The notes beneath the pieces were generated by a model, which was not told the DNA's origin, searched no databases, and worked only from the letters and a program-made list of their open reading frames with translations. Positions 25,344 to 34,454 of a stretch of DNA of 64,000 nt are shown one piece after another. The DNA comes from Paenibacillus sp. FSL R5-0912 (GTDB taxonomy: Bacteria > Bacillota > Bacilli > Paenibacillales > Paenibacillaceae): contig NZ_CP009282.1 of assembly GCF_000758605.1 (NCBI RefSeq), positions 1 through 64,000 of the forward strand, read 5' to 3'. The first letter of the stretch is position 1. Each line of letters begins with the position of its first letter. Position numbers and translations under genes: made by a program.

Positions 25344-26245
25344 CGATAACATGCCAAAGCAGCTTTCAAAATAACAATGACGGAGCAAAGCCCGAAGGAT
25401 GCGGCTGTCTGTATCTGGTGGCTACACCGATCGGTAATCTGGAAGATATGACGTACCGCGCGGTACGCACTTTGAAGGAATGCGATATTATTGCCGCAGA
25501 GGATACGAGACAGACGCGTAAATTACTGAGCCATTTTGAAATTACACCCTCCATGCTGTTCAGTTACCATGAGCATAATAAGGCGGCAAGCGGACCTGAA
25601 CTGATACGCTATATAATAGAAGGTAAAAATTTAGCCCTTGTCAGCGATGCCGGCCTGCCGGCGATTTCTGATCCTGGAGCTGATCTCGTAGCTCTTGCTG
25701 TAAGTCATCAAATTCCGGTCATTCCGATTCCCGGAGCTAACGCGGCGCTGTCAGCTTTGATTGCTTCGGGATTGCCTACCGCCAGCTTCACATTTATCGG
25801 TTTTCTGCCCAGAGAGCGCAAGGATATCCGGGCCGTTCTGGCACCTCTCCGCTCAGCCCAGGGCACACTACTCTTCTATGAGTCACCGCATCGTGTCGCT
25901 AAGACGTTGGTTCATTTGCAGGAAGCCTTTGGCAACCGCCGGGTTACACTGGCCCGTGAGCTGACCAAACGGTATGAGGAATTTCTGCGCGGTACGATTG
26001 AAGAATGCTGTGCCTGGCTGGAGGAGCATCCTCCGCTTGGTGAGTACGTAATTGTGCTTGAGGGGGAGAGCAAAGAAGAGGCGGAGCTCGCGGAGTCTTC
26101 CTGGTGGCGGGAGCTGAGCATCGAAGCTCATGTGACCCACTATGAAGCTTCAGGCCTGACGCGAAAAGACGCTATGAAAAAAGCGGCCTCTGACCGCGGC
26201 TTGGCCAAGCGTGATATTTATAATGCGCTGCTGGAGCGGGAATAA
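25340..26245 (+). CDS. rsmI: 16S rRNA C1402 2'-O-methyltransferase
   Basis: Methylates the ribose of C1402 in the ribosomal P site. The 301 residues belong to the tetrapyrrole-methylase fold, with the motif LYLVATPIGNLEDMTYRA, the segment AAEDTRQTRKLL and the SAM loop VSDAGLPAISDPG. ATG 25340 overlaps the end of trmN6 by 4 bp. The first 24 residues are an extension before the fold. An 830 bp gene-free region follows. Confidence 0.96.
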   Translation: MTITCQSSFQNNNDGAKPEGCGCLYLVATPIGNLEDMTYRAVRTLKECDIIAAEDTRQTRKLLSHFEITPSMLFSYHEHNKAASGPELIRYIIEGKNLALVSDAGLPAISDPGADLVALAVSHQIPVIPIPGANAALSALIASGLPTASFTFIGFLPRERKDIRAVLAPLRSAQGTLLFYESPHRVAKTLVHLQEAFGNRRVTLARELTKRYEEFLRGTIEECCAWLEEHPPLGEYVIVLEGESKEEAELAESSWWRELSIEAHVTHYEASGLTRKDAMKKAASDRGLAKRDIYNALLERE

Positions 26246-26844
26246 GGGGATAGCGTAACTGATCACGTTTATTGCGAGTTAAGTATCTGTTAGATAAACT
26301 CTGAAATAGCTCAGATGATTAGAATGTATGATGAAATAATTGTATTCTATACACTTATATGGATATAATTATTCCTTATATTAGATATAAGTGTAGTTTG
26401 TACATTTATATTTATGGAAAAAGGATAATTTAGAGGATATGTATGGATATAATTGTATGAAATACAACTAAAACAATCAGCCGCTCACTTTGGTATTAAA
26501 TAACTGTACAGAATGCAGCTATCCAATTTTTCCAAAACCGATTATCCAATATTGCACCTAAACATTTTCCAGTATCAACTGGCTGCACCAATGTTAACGC
26601 CACTCTGACAGATAGCGATTCCCGCAGGGAGAGCGGTTCCACGCTCAAATGTCGCTTAAGAGCGTAACCGCACGGCCGCTGCAAATGCGAAGCGTGCGGC
26701 GGAATACTGCGCATGGCAAGGCCCTGAGGACTTACCTTCAGGGAGTCCGAAAAGGGCCGGTCCACCGCTGAACATTGCTTCCTTCCGCGCCATCTGCAGA
26801 GTTAGCCAAACTTCCGGGTGTCCAGAGGGCCGGGGCCCTTGGGG

Positions 26845-26873
26845 CCCTCCCTGTAGGGAGGGTTTGGGAGGGG
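26845..26873 (+). other. G-quadruplex motif overlapping a hairpin
   Basis: GGGAGGGTTTGGGAGGGG at 26856-26873 has four G-tracts with loops of 1, 3 and 1, an ideal quadruplex pattern. Its first two tracts are also the right arm of a perfect 7 bp hairpin with CCCTCCC (26845-26851) and a TGTA loop, so the two folds exclude each other. Confidence 0.7.
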
Positions 26874-26886
26874 AAGAAGAAGTTAA

Positions 26887-26924
26887 GGGTTATGATCTAA
26901 AGGTTATGATCTAAGGGTTATGAA
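26887..26924 (+). repeat. 14 bp tandem repeat
   Basis: Two near-identical copies of RGGTTATGATCTAA (26887-26900 and 26901-26914), followed by a partial third, GGGTTATGAA. Confidence 0.8.
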
Positions 26925-26993
26925 TTTAATAGTTAATGTTTAAATAGGATAAAGGGGCATCCGGGGAAAGTCCCCGAAAAAAGTGCAAAAAAA

Positions 26994-27015
26994 TACCTCC
27001 CGCGCGAACGGGAGG
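26994..27015 (-). terminator. Terminator of abrB
   Basis: On the minus strand CCTCCCGTTCGCGCGGGAGG (27015-26996) is followed by TATTTTTTT. It is 64 bp past the abrB stop. Confidence 0.85.
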
Positions 27016-27078
27016 CCAAGGAGATATAAAAAGGTTAGAATTAACAATTTGATTAGTTCCTATTATAACCTATTTGTT

Positions 27079-27333
27079 TTAGTTTGTCACAGGGGTAGGG
27101 ATAGCAGAAATACATTCATGACAAACAATTTTACCTTTGAAATAGGTTACATTCTCAGCATTGCCGCAGAAAATACAGGCAGGCTCATATTTCTTAAGCA
27201 TGATCCGCTCACCGTCCACGTAAATTTCGAGCGCATCTTTTTCTCCGATACCCAGTGTGCGGCGCAATTCAATTGGAATAACGACCCGTCCAAGCTCATC
27301 TACCTTACGTACAATTCCTGTTGATTTCATCAT
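27079..27333 (-). CDS. abrB: Transition-state regulator AbrB with C-terminal zinc-ribbon-like domain
   Basis: DNA-binding repressor of stationary-phase and sporulation genes such as spoVG. The N-terminus MKSTGIVRKVDELGRVVIP and the RRTLGIGEKDALEIYVDG segment form the swapped-hairpin DNA-binding domain, nearly identical to B. subtilis AbrB. The C-terminus differs: instead of the long helical domain it has CIFCG and CHEC, a likely zinc ribbon, and stops at 84 residues. The first of two adjacent ATGs is at 27333, with GAGGAG about 11 bp upstream. Its promoter carries Spo0A boxes, and it is divergent from the HD-domain gene. Confidence 0.93.
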   Translation of the reverse strand: MMKSTGIVRKVDELGRVVIPIELRRTLGIGEKDALEIYVDGERIMLKKYEPACIFCGNAENVTYFKGKIVCHECISAIPTPVTN

Positions 27334-27363
27334 TACAATCGTTGCTCCTCTCAATGTTCAAAA

Positions 27364-27431
27364 GCGTCAATATTCGACATTGTTCACTGTTTTATGATAT
27401 TTATAATACCAACCATTCCCAAAACAGTCAA
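27364..27431 (-). promoter_or_regulatory. abrB promoter with Spo0A boxes
   Basis: On the minus strand TTGACT (27431-27426), 17 bp and TATTAT (27408-27403) form a sigma-A promoter. Downstream of the expected start lie TGTCGAA (27379-27373), an exact Spo0A core, and then TGACGCT, a weaker second box three bases further. Spo0A~P boxes just downstream of the start are how abrB is repressed in B. subtilis. Confidence 0.78.
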
Positions 27432-27524
27432 CCTTTTTTGAGGCGAATTTTAAGGAAACTTTAAAGGAAACATTCATACCGCCATTGATTAGGCATATAT
27501 CCTAAAAAGAACCTCGAAAATATT

Positions 27525-27572
27525 TGTCGATTTGTAAGTTGTTAAATTGTCATAATTCGACAAAGTACGACA
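27525..27572. promoter_or_regulatory. Cluster of three Spo0A-like boxes upstream of the HD-domain gene
   Basis: TGTCGAT (27525-27531), TTCGACA (27556-27562, exact on the minus strand) and TACGACA (27566-27572) lie within 48 bp. They are about 65-110 bp before the start codon of the HD gene. An AT-rich TATTATTATAAC just downstream may hold the -10. This suggests Spo0A control of that gene, opposite in direction to abrB. Confidence 0.5.
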
Positions 27573-27636
27573 ATATTTATTATTATAACTGTAATTTCAT
27601 CCTATTTCTATGGATATTTTCAAAGGAGTTGATCTC

Positions 27637-28920
27637 ATGAAGCAACCGTTGACAGAAGAGAAGGTATTTAAGGATCCGGTTCATAACTACATTCACGTCC
27701 AGGACACCATTATCTGGCGACTGATTAACACCAAGGAGTTCCAGCGTCTGCGGCGCATCCGCCAGCTTGGCACCTCTTATCTGACTTTCCATGGAGCAGA
27801 ACACAGCCGGTTTTCCCATTCGCTTGGTGTTTATGAAATTACCCGGCGGATTATATCGCAGTTTGAAAGAAGCGGATATAAGGATTGGATGCCTGAGGAG
27901 AGTCTGCTTACCCTGTGTGCGGCACTGCTGCATGATCTGGGACATGGTCCGTTTTCCCATTCTATAGAAGAAGCTTTTGAGATGGATCATGAGGACTGGA
28001 CCTGCCGGATCATTCTGGAGGATACGGAAATTACCGCTATTCTGCGTGATGTAGCTGAGGATTTCCCTAATAAAGTAGCCTCTGTGATCTCCAAAACGTA
28101 TGAGCATGAAATTGTTGTCAATTTGGTGTCGGGGCCGCTGGATGCAGACCGGATGGATTACCTTTTGCGAGATGCCTATTATACAGGGGTGAATTACGGA
28201 ACCATTGACATTGACCGTATTCTGCGGATGCTGCGCCCCTATGACGGCCGGGTAGTTGTTAAAGAATCCGGCATGCATGCGATTGAGGATTACCTGATGT
28301 CACGTTATCAGATGTACTGGCAGGTCTATTTCCATCCGGTAACACGCAGCTCGGAGATTATTCTGCGCCAGATTCTCCGCAGAGCCAAGGAGCTGGTGCA
28401 GGAGGATTATGGTTTCCGGTTCATGATTGAGCCGCTTAGTGATTTGTTCCGCGGGGATATAACGGTGCAGCAGTACCTGCTGCTGGACGAGGCTTTGATG
28501 CAGACAGCCTTCATGCAGTGGACGCTGGAGAAAGATGAAATTTTAAGCGACTTGTGCAGCCGTTTTATTCATCGTAAACTGTATAAATATGTGGAGATGG
28601 AGCATCTGGATACAGAGACGATTGACGAAATCCGCCGCAGCTTTGCGGGTGCCGGACTGCGAGCGGATTATGATCTGGAAATCGATTTTCCGACAGACCT
28701 TCCTTATGATGTATTTCGTCCAGGGGATGCTTTTGACAGTAAACAGATTCTGCTTCTTGACCGTCATGATAAGCTGCGGGAGATCTCTGAGGTATCAGAT
28801 ATTGTACGCTCGATCAGCGGGATTCACCGAGGCAGATACCATCTCTATTTCCCGCAGGACAGGCTGCAGAAAGCCCTTCCACGGCTGCCGTCCTCCATTG
28901 CAGATATTTTTGCAAAATAA
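27637..28920 (+). CDS. HD-superfamily phosphohydrolase (YwfO/dGTPase-like)
   Basis: HD-domain metal-dependent phosphohydrolase related to bacterial dNTP triphosphohydrolases. The exact substrate is unproven. The 427 residues show the N-terminal KVFKDPVHNYIHV, the first His in HSLGVYEITRRI, the HD pair in LLHDLGHGPFSHS, and the late Asp in GPLDADRMDYLLRDA. ATG 27637 is 8 bp after AAAGGAG. An in-frame ATG at 27610 lies before that site. It is divergent from abrB. Methionyl-tRNA synthetase, which sits between abrB and tatD in B. subtilis, is absent here. Confidence 0.9.
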   Translation: MKQPLTEEKVFKDPVHNYIHVQDTIIWRLINTKEFQRLRRIRQLGTSYLTFHGAEHSRFSHSLGVYEITRRIISQFERSGYKDWMPEESLLTLCAALLHDLGHGPFSHSIEEAFEMDHEDWTCRIILEDTEITAILRDVAEDFPNKVASVISKTYEHEIVVNLVSGPLDADRMDYLLRDAYYTGVNYGTIDIDRILRMLRPYDGRVVVKESGMHAIEDYLMSRYQMYWQVYFHPVTRSSEIILRQILRRAKELVQEDYGFRFMIEPLSDLFRGDITVQQYLLLDEALMQTAFMQWTLEKDEILSDLCSRFIHRKLYKYVEMEHLDTETIDEIRRSFAGAGLRADYDLEIDFPTDLPYDVFRPGDAFDSKQILLLDRHDKLREISEVSDIVRSISGIHRGRYHLYFPQDRLQKALPRLPSSIADIFAK

Positions 28921-28973
28921 CCTAAAATACTTGTAATTCTTCATAGAAATCAAGGCGGAAAGGATGTAATATA

Positions 28974-29744
28974 ATGCAGTTATTCGACACACATACCCAT
29001 CTGGATGCTCCGCAATTCGACGAGGACCGCGAGGAGGTAATCGCCCGGGCGCTGGAGTCCGGAGTCAGTAAAATGATCAATATTGGCTTCAACCGGGAGA
29101 CGATACCGACAACGATGGAGCTCGCAGAGAAATATGATTATATTTATGCAGCGGTGGGCTGGCATCCCCAGGATGCATTCAGTATGAAGGAGGGCGACCT
29201 CGAATGGATCGCTTCGCTTTGCAGCCATCCCAAGGTAGTGGCCATCGGCGAAATCGGACTTGACTATTATTGGGACACCTCTCCTAAGGATGTACAGCAT
29301 GAGGTATTCCGCAAGCAAATCGGCCTGGCGCGTGAACTGAAGATGCCCATCTGTATCCATAACCGCGATGCCCACGAGGATGTAATCCGGATTCTGCGGG
29401 AGGAAAAAGCGGGTGAGGTTGGAGGGGTGATGCATTCGTTCTCCGGCAGCTGGGAAAGCGCCAAAATGTGTCTGGATCTCGGCTTCCATTTGTCCTTCGG
29501 GGGACCGATTACGTTTAAGAATGCCAGGGTGCCCAAAGAGGTGCTCGCCCAGACTCCGCTGGACCGGCTACTGATCGAAACGGACTCCCCATATTTGACT
29601 CCGCACCCCTTCCGCGGCAAGCGGAATGAGACCGCACACGTAAGACTTGTAGCGGAGGCAGCTGCGGCAATAAAAGGGATTGATTTACAGGAATTGGCTG
29701 AAATTACGTATGCGAACGCACTGGAACGATTTGGGATTGTCTGA
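28974..29744 (+). CDS. tatD: TatD-family DNase (YabD)
   Basis: TIM-barrel metal-dependent hydrolase with 3'-5' exonuclease activity in characterised TatD proteins. The 256 residues carry FDTHTHLD at the N-terminus, GEIGLDYYW, the histidine strands PICIHNRDAH and GGVMHSFSGS, and the final metal motif LLIETDSPYLTPHPFRGKRN. ATG 28974 follows GAAAGGATG. The 53 bp gap to the HD gene suggests readthrough. Confidence 0.95.
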   Translation: MQLFDTHTHLDAPQFDEDREEVIARALESGVSKMINIGFNRETIPTTMELAEKYDYIYAAVGWHPQDAFSMKEGDLEWIASLCSHPKVVAIGEIGLDYYWDTSPKDVQHEVFRKQIGLARELKMPICIHNRDAHEDVIRILREEKAGEVGGVMHSFSGSWESAKMCLDLGFHLSFGGPITFKNARVPKEVLAQTPLDRLLIETDSPYLTPHPFRGKRNETAHVRLVAEAAAAIKGIDLQELAEITYANALERFGIV

Positions 29745-29866
29745 AAACGGGAGAAAAAGCGGTGAAAAATGAAGTATAGCCGATATATTAAACTTTTATA
29801 GTCCAAAAACGGCTGAATATTACAATATTTTAATCATTTTTTTACGTAAACGTGGTTGAATCGTCC

Positions 29867-29896
29867 TTTACAACATGCATCAAAACAGGATATCAT
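29867..29896 (+). promoter_or_regulatory. Candidate promoter of the riboswitch leader
   Basis: TTTACA (29867-29872), 18 bp, TATCAT (29891-29896), about 50 bp before the riboswitch core. Confidence 0.4.
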
Positions 29897-29944
29897 CTTT
29901 TCAGTGCAGTGAGCTGTTGTTACTGTGACAGTCACTATTTCATG

Positions 29945-30170
29945 GATCGTCTCGCTGAGTCTCCGTATGGAGAACGGGGGAACCAATAAATGCCCTGCCG
30001 CATGCCCGTACATAGAGTACAACACAGAATTGCCGCAGAATTTATTTGATTTCTTCACGTGGTCTTTGGGGTGAATTTGAGGGCAACCGCCGTGAGCGGG
30101 TGACCTGAGATAGGGCGTCTCTCTTATGCCCGAACCCGACAGCTAACCCCGTAAGCGCAAGTAAGAGAGG
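29945..30170 (+). ncRNA. ydaO/yuaA-type cyclic di-AMP riboswitch
   Basis: The leader of the yabE-type gene has the conserved blocks of the ydaO-yuaA RNA in order. These are CTCGCTGAG, then GGAGAACGGGGGAACCA (29970-29986), TTGGGGTGAATTTGAGGGC (30066-30084), GATAGGGCG, and CCCGAACCCGACAGCTAACC (30129-30148) followed by CCGTAAGCGC. A potential closing helix is CTCTCTTA/TAAGAGAG. In known cases c-di-AMP binding turns expression off. A terminator hairpin follows at 30221. Edges are approximate. Confidence 0.92.
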
Positions 30171-30220
30171 AAACCTCGTGCATAAACATTCCCGCGTATT
30201 CGACACCGGAGAAGCCACGA

Positions 30221-30257
30221 AAGAGTCCTCTGTGAACTCTTTTTTGGGCTTTTTTTG
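30221..30257 (+). terminator. Terminator of the riboswitch expression platform
   Basis: AAGAGT (30221-30226) pairs with ACTCTT (30236-30241), followed by TTTTTGGGCTTTTTTT. It lies 50 bp after the aptamer and about 200 bp before the gene, so it is the likely off-switch. The 200 bp between it and the gene show no other feature. Confidence 0.72.
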
Positions 30258-30459
30258 TTATGAATAATGCGGATGTTCCCGGCATACTGTTATACAACAG
30301 ATATCCGGAGTAGCTATGCCGAGCAGGCGATCCATGAGCAGGAAACGCTGGAGCAATGCGGGCGTATCCTGTTGCAATCTCAAACCTAGTTTCGTCAGAA
30401 ATGATGCAGTCACCATGATATAACTTGGACGACGGGGCTATGTAAGGAGGATGGAGAGA

Positions 30460-31620
30460 GTGGGCGTATTCCAACCAGAGGTATCCCATGATTCGCAATC
30501 ATCCAGCAGGTCTTTCGCATTACGGCTGAAGCAAGTGAATCCTCGCGTACTTTCACTTGCAGGTGTGATATCAATTGTTATCGGACTGTTAATTCTGCTG
30601 TACGTACACGGTCAGAGCAATAAAGAAATAATTTTAGTTATAGACGGACAGGTGCAGACACTGGAAACGCGGGAAACGCTGCTCAGTGATGTGCTGGCAA
30701 AGGAACAAATTTCGCTGCAGCCGTATGATAAGCTATCTATTGGCCTTAGTGATGAAATACAAGACGGCGACCGTGTCGTAATCACCCGTGTGCAGAAGCT
30801 TTTGCTTACTGCAGACGGTGCAACCAAGACCCTATACACCACCGAGGATTCGCTCGGAGATGCCATTACCAAGCTGGGTTACAGCCTGGAGGGCAATGAT
30901 AAGATTTTCCCTTCGCTTGATACCGCAGTCACACCCGACATGGAAGTCAAGATTGTCCGTATTACCAAGCAGACCGTACAGCGGACAGTAAACTTGCCTT
31001 TTAAGGTCATCAAAACCGCAGACCCCTCTCTGTATAAGGGAGACGTAAGAGTTGCACAGGCAGGCAAGCCGGGCGCGATCATCCAGCATATCGAGAAGAT
31101 ATATCAGGATGGGGAGCTAGTCTCCATGAATATGGTCGGCAAGGAAGTTCAGACGGTAACCAAAGACAAGGTTATTGCCGTCGGCACCAAAGCGGTTCCG
31201 AAGCCTGTTGTAGCTGCTGCAACTACATCCAAAGCAACAACAACCTCCAAATTATCCAAAGTCAGCGCGAAGAGCAACAACGTCACGAGCAAGGCAGGCG
31301 TAGATTTTGAATACAAAAAAATGATCAAAAACGTATCTATGACGGCGTATTCCTCGGAAGAACCGGGAATTGGAACACGTACCGCCTCCGGCACACGCGT
31401 AACGGAAGGCCGCACTATTGCAGTGGATCCGAATGTAATACCAATTGGCTGGTGGGTGTACATTGAGGGATTAGGGTTTCGCCGAGCAGAGGATACCGGC
31501 GGTGCCATCAAAGGCAACAAGGTGGATGTTTACTACGATTCACTAAGCCATGCCCGTAATTTCGGCCGGAAGTCGCGGACCATCTATGTGATTGGACCTG
31601 TGAAGCCGGAGCTTAACTAA
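30460..31620 (+). CDS. yabE: Cell-wall 3D-domain protein with DUF348 and G5 domains (YabE/Rpf-like)
   Basis: Predicted membrane-anchored, surface-exposed cell-wall hydrolase or remodelling protein. The 386 residues run as follows: cytoplasmic head, one membrane helix (about 33-50, LAGVISIVIGLLILLYV), two DUF348 repeats (from IILVIDGQVQTL and LLTADGATKTLY), a G5 domain (QRTVNLPFKVI to VGTKAV), a Thr/Ser/Lys-rich linker, and a C-terminal 3D domain with GRTIAVDPNVIPIGWWVYI and EDTGGAIKGNKVDVY. GTG 30460 is 9 bp after AAGGAGG. ATG 30451 abuts that site. A c-di-AMP riboswitch controls it. Confidence 0.92.
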   Translation: MGVFQPEVSHDSQSSSRSFALRLKQVNPRVLSLAGVISIVIGLLILLYVHGQSNKEIILVIDGQVQTLETRETLLSDVLAKEQISLQPYDKLSIGLSDEIQDGDRVVITRVQKLLLTADGATKTLYTTEDSLGDAITKLGYSLEGNDKIFPSLDTAVTPDMEVKIVRITKQTVQRTVNLPFKVIKTADPSLYKGDVRVAQAGKPGAIIQHIEKIYQDGELVSMNMVGKEVQTVTKDKVIAVGTKAVPKPVVAAATTSKATTTSKLSKVSAKSNNVTSKAGVDFEYKKMIKNVSMTAYSSEEPGIGTRTASGTRVTEGRTIAVDPNVIPIGWWVYIEGLGFRRAEDTGGAIKGNKVDVYYDSLSHARNFGRKSRTIYVIGPVKPELN

Positions 31621-31720
31621 GCGCCAAGTCTTTTGCAAATTAGCGGTTTATAAGATATAGTGGGGGTAGCACTTACGGAATTTAGAGAGCTACCGCTCAT
31701 CACTTATACATTCTTTAGCC

Positions 31721-31752
31721 AAAAAGAAGAGGAGCGAATCCTCTTCTTTTTG
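31721..31752 (+). terminator. Terminator of the yabE-type gene
   Basis: AAAAAGAAGAGGA and TCCTCTTCTTTTT form a perfect 13 bp stem with a GCGAA loop. Confidence 0.88.
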
Positions 31753-31780
31753 CGTTTTAGAGTAGGGGAGTAAATTATTT

Positions 31781-33213
<1,433 letters not shown>

Positions 33214-33286
33214 TCAATAGAAAACGCGCTGTGTGATGAACCATCCGGGACCTTTGCCCATAACATGGGGTAGAGGTGGTGTTGAA

Positions 33287-34186
33287 ATGAATTTAGGAGA
33301 CTTGGTCGTTCGTAAATCTTATGGCGGCGATGTGACCTTCCGGGTGGATAATATATTTCAGAATCGGGCCGTCATCAAGGGGACTGAATTCCGTCTGCTG
33401 GCGGATTCTCCGCTGGACGATTTGGTGCAGGTGCCGCCTACCCGGATTACCGAGCGGGGGCAGCAGGCACAGATCAAAGCTATAGAATCCCTAAGCTGGC
33501 TGCGCAAGAACCGCCAGGAGCAGAGCCAGCGCAGCGGAGAGAGTGTGTCCGGGACATGGACCCAATCTCCGAAGGAAGCTGCTTATTTTGAAGTGCCGGG
33601 TAAGGTGCTCCATCTGGACGGCGACGCGCTTTACCTGAAGAAAAGCCTGAGTCTGTATGAGCAGTTGCGCATACCCGCCGAAGGGCATCACATTCATGAG
33701 TCCAAAATGGCGGAGACCTTATACCGGCTGCTGCCCCGTGTGCGCCCGGATATTGTGGTGATTACCGGTCATGACGGAGTACTTAAGCAACAGCAGGCTT
33801 ATGATCTCTACAGCTTGAGCAGCTACAAAAATTCACAGAATTTTGTTGCGGCCATCCAGGTGGCCCGGGAGTATGAGCGGAATTTCGATGCTCTGACGAT
33901 TGTTGCAGGGGCCTGCCAATCGCATTTCGAGGCGCTGCTGGGCACAGGGGCGAATTTTGCCAGCTCACCGGGAAGAATACTCATTCATGCCCTGGACCCC
34001 GTCTATATTGCGGCCAAGGCTTCGTTCACTTCGATCCGCGATACGGTCAATTTGAGCGATGTATTGAACCATACCATTAGTGGCAACCAGGGAATGGGCG
34101 GAATTGAGACCCGCGGGAGCTTCCGTATCGGGATGCCCCGGCTGCAAAATCTTGCTACCCTGAAGGTGGCGCCTTCGGTGATGTAG
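33287..34186 (+). CDS. yabG: Sporulation-specific protease YabG
   Basis: Cysteine protease family that processes spore-coat proteins late in sporulation. The 299 residues start MNLGDLVVRKSYGGDVTFRV and include VVITGHDGVLKQ and the segment IVAGACQSHFEALLGTGANF, with a Cys-His pair typical of the family. ATG 33287 follows GAGGTGG at about 33272. An in-frame ATG at 33233 has no site. CATAACATG at 33259-33267 with AC 17 bp upstream resembles a sigma-K promoter, the sigma expected for yabG. Confidence 0.95.
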   Translation: MNLGDLVVRKSYGGDVTFRVDNIFQNRAVIKGTEFRLLADSPLDDLVQVPPTRITERGQQAQIKAIESLSWLRKNRQEQSQRSGESVSGTWTQSPKEAAYFEVPGKVLHLDGDALYLKKSLSLYEQLRIPAEGHHIHESKMAETLYRLLPRVRPDIVVITGHDGVLKQQQAYDLYSLSSYKNSQNFVAAIQVAREYERNFDALTIVAGACQSHFEALLGTGANFASSPGRILIHALDPVYIAAKASFTSIRDTVNLSDVLNHTISGNQGMGGIETRGSFRIGMPRLQNLATLKVAPSVM

Positions 34187-34199
34187 TGGCAGATATAGA

Positions 34200-34238
34200 G
34201 AAGGAAGGATAAGCGATCCGGCTTATCCTTCCTTTTTT
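34200..34238 (+). terminator. Terminator of yabG
   Basis: AAGGAAGGATAAGC pairs with GCTTATCCTTCCTT around GATCCG, then T6. Confidence 0.92.
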
Positions 34239-34413
34239 CGTGGAAATATAAGAATTTATATGTTTCACACGATAACTTATCCTTCTATTTCTCGCTGAAA
34301 CAACACCGTCCCTTAAAAGGACGGCAAAGCCGTTTCTACTTGGCAGATTTGCGTTCAGCATTACCGCTAACAAGGAGCTTAAGCCGGGACTTCGTGATGC
34401 TAAAAAAATTCCG

Positions 34414-34442
34414 TTGACAACTTTTTTGGCATCATCTATAAT
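34414..34442 (+). promoter_or_regulatory. veg promoter P1, full sigma-A consensus
   Basis: TTGACA (34414-34419), exactly 17 bp, TATAAT (34437-34442). Both hexamers and the spacer are perfect consensus. Confidence 0.93.
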
Positions 34443-34454
34443 TATTTATTTGAT

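Larger units (their letters stand above)
26246..27078. other. Gene-free region between rsmI and abrB
   Basis: No credible gene on either strand. The left part (26246-26580) is AT-rich with an 11 bp inverted repeat (26350-26360/26385-26395). It also has a 13 bp direct repeat TATGGATATAATT (26358-26370 and 26442-26454). The middle (26580-26875) is GC-rich with nested hairpins, for example CCGCACG/CGTGCGG (26668-26699) and GGCCCT/AGGGCC, and ends in a G-quadruplex motif. The right part has 14 bp tandem repeats and the abrB terminator. Confidence 0.75.

Noticed and set aside
26496..26765. 89-codon minus-strand frame in the rsmI-abrB gap
   Set aside because: No ribosome binding site and no family features. 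It overlaps the GC-rich hairpins.
26962..26981. CGGGGAAAGTCCCCG hairpin followed by A-run
   Set aside because: It lies downstream of the abrB terminator. The A-run gives T on the minus strand before the stem, not after it, so it is not a terminator for abrB.
26983..27324. 113-codon plus-strand frame
   Set aside because: It is antisense to abrB and starts in the abrB terminator.
30199..30205. Spo0A-box core TTCGACA in the riboswitch leader
   Set aside because: Single copy between aptamer and terminator. Chance expectation explains it.
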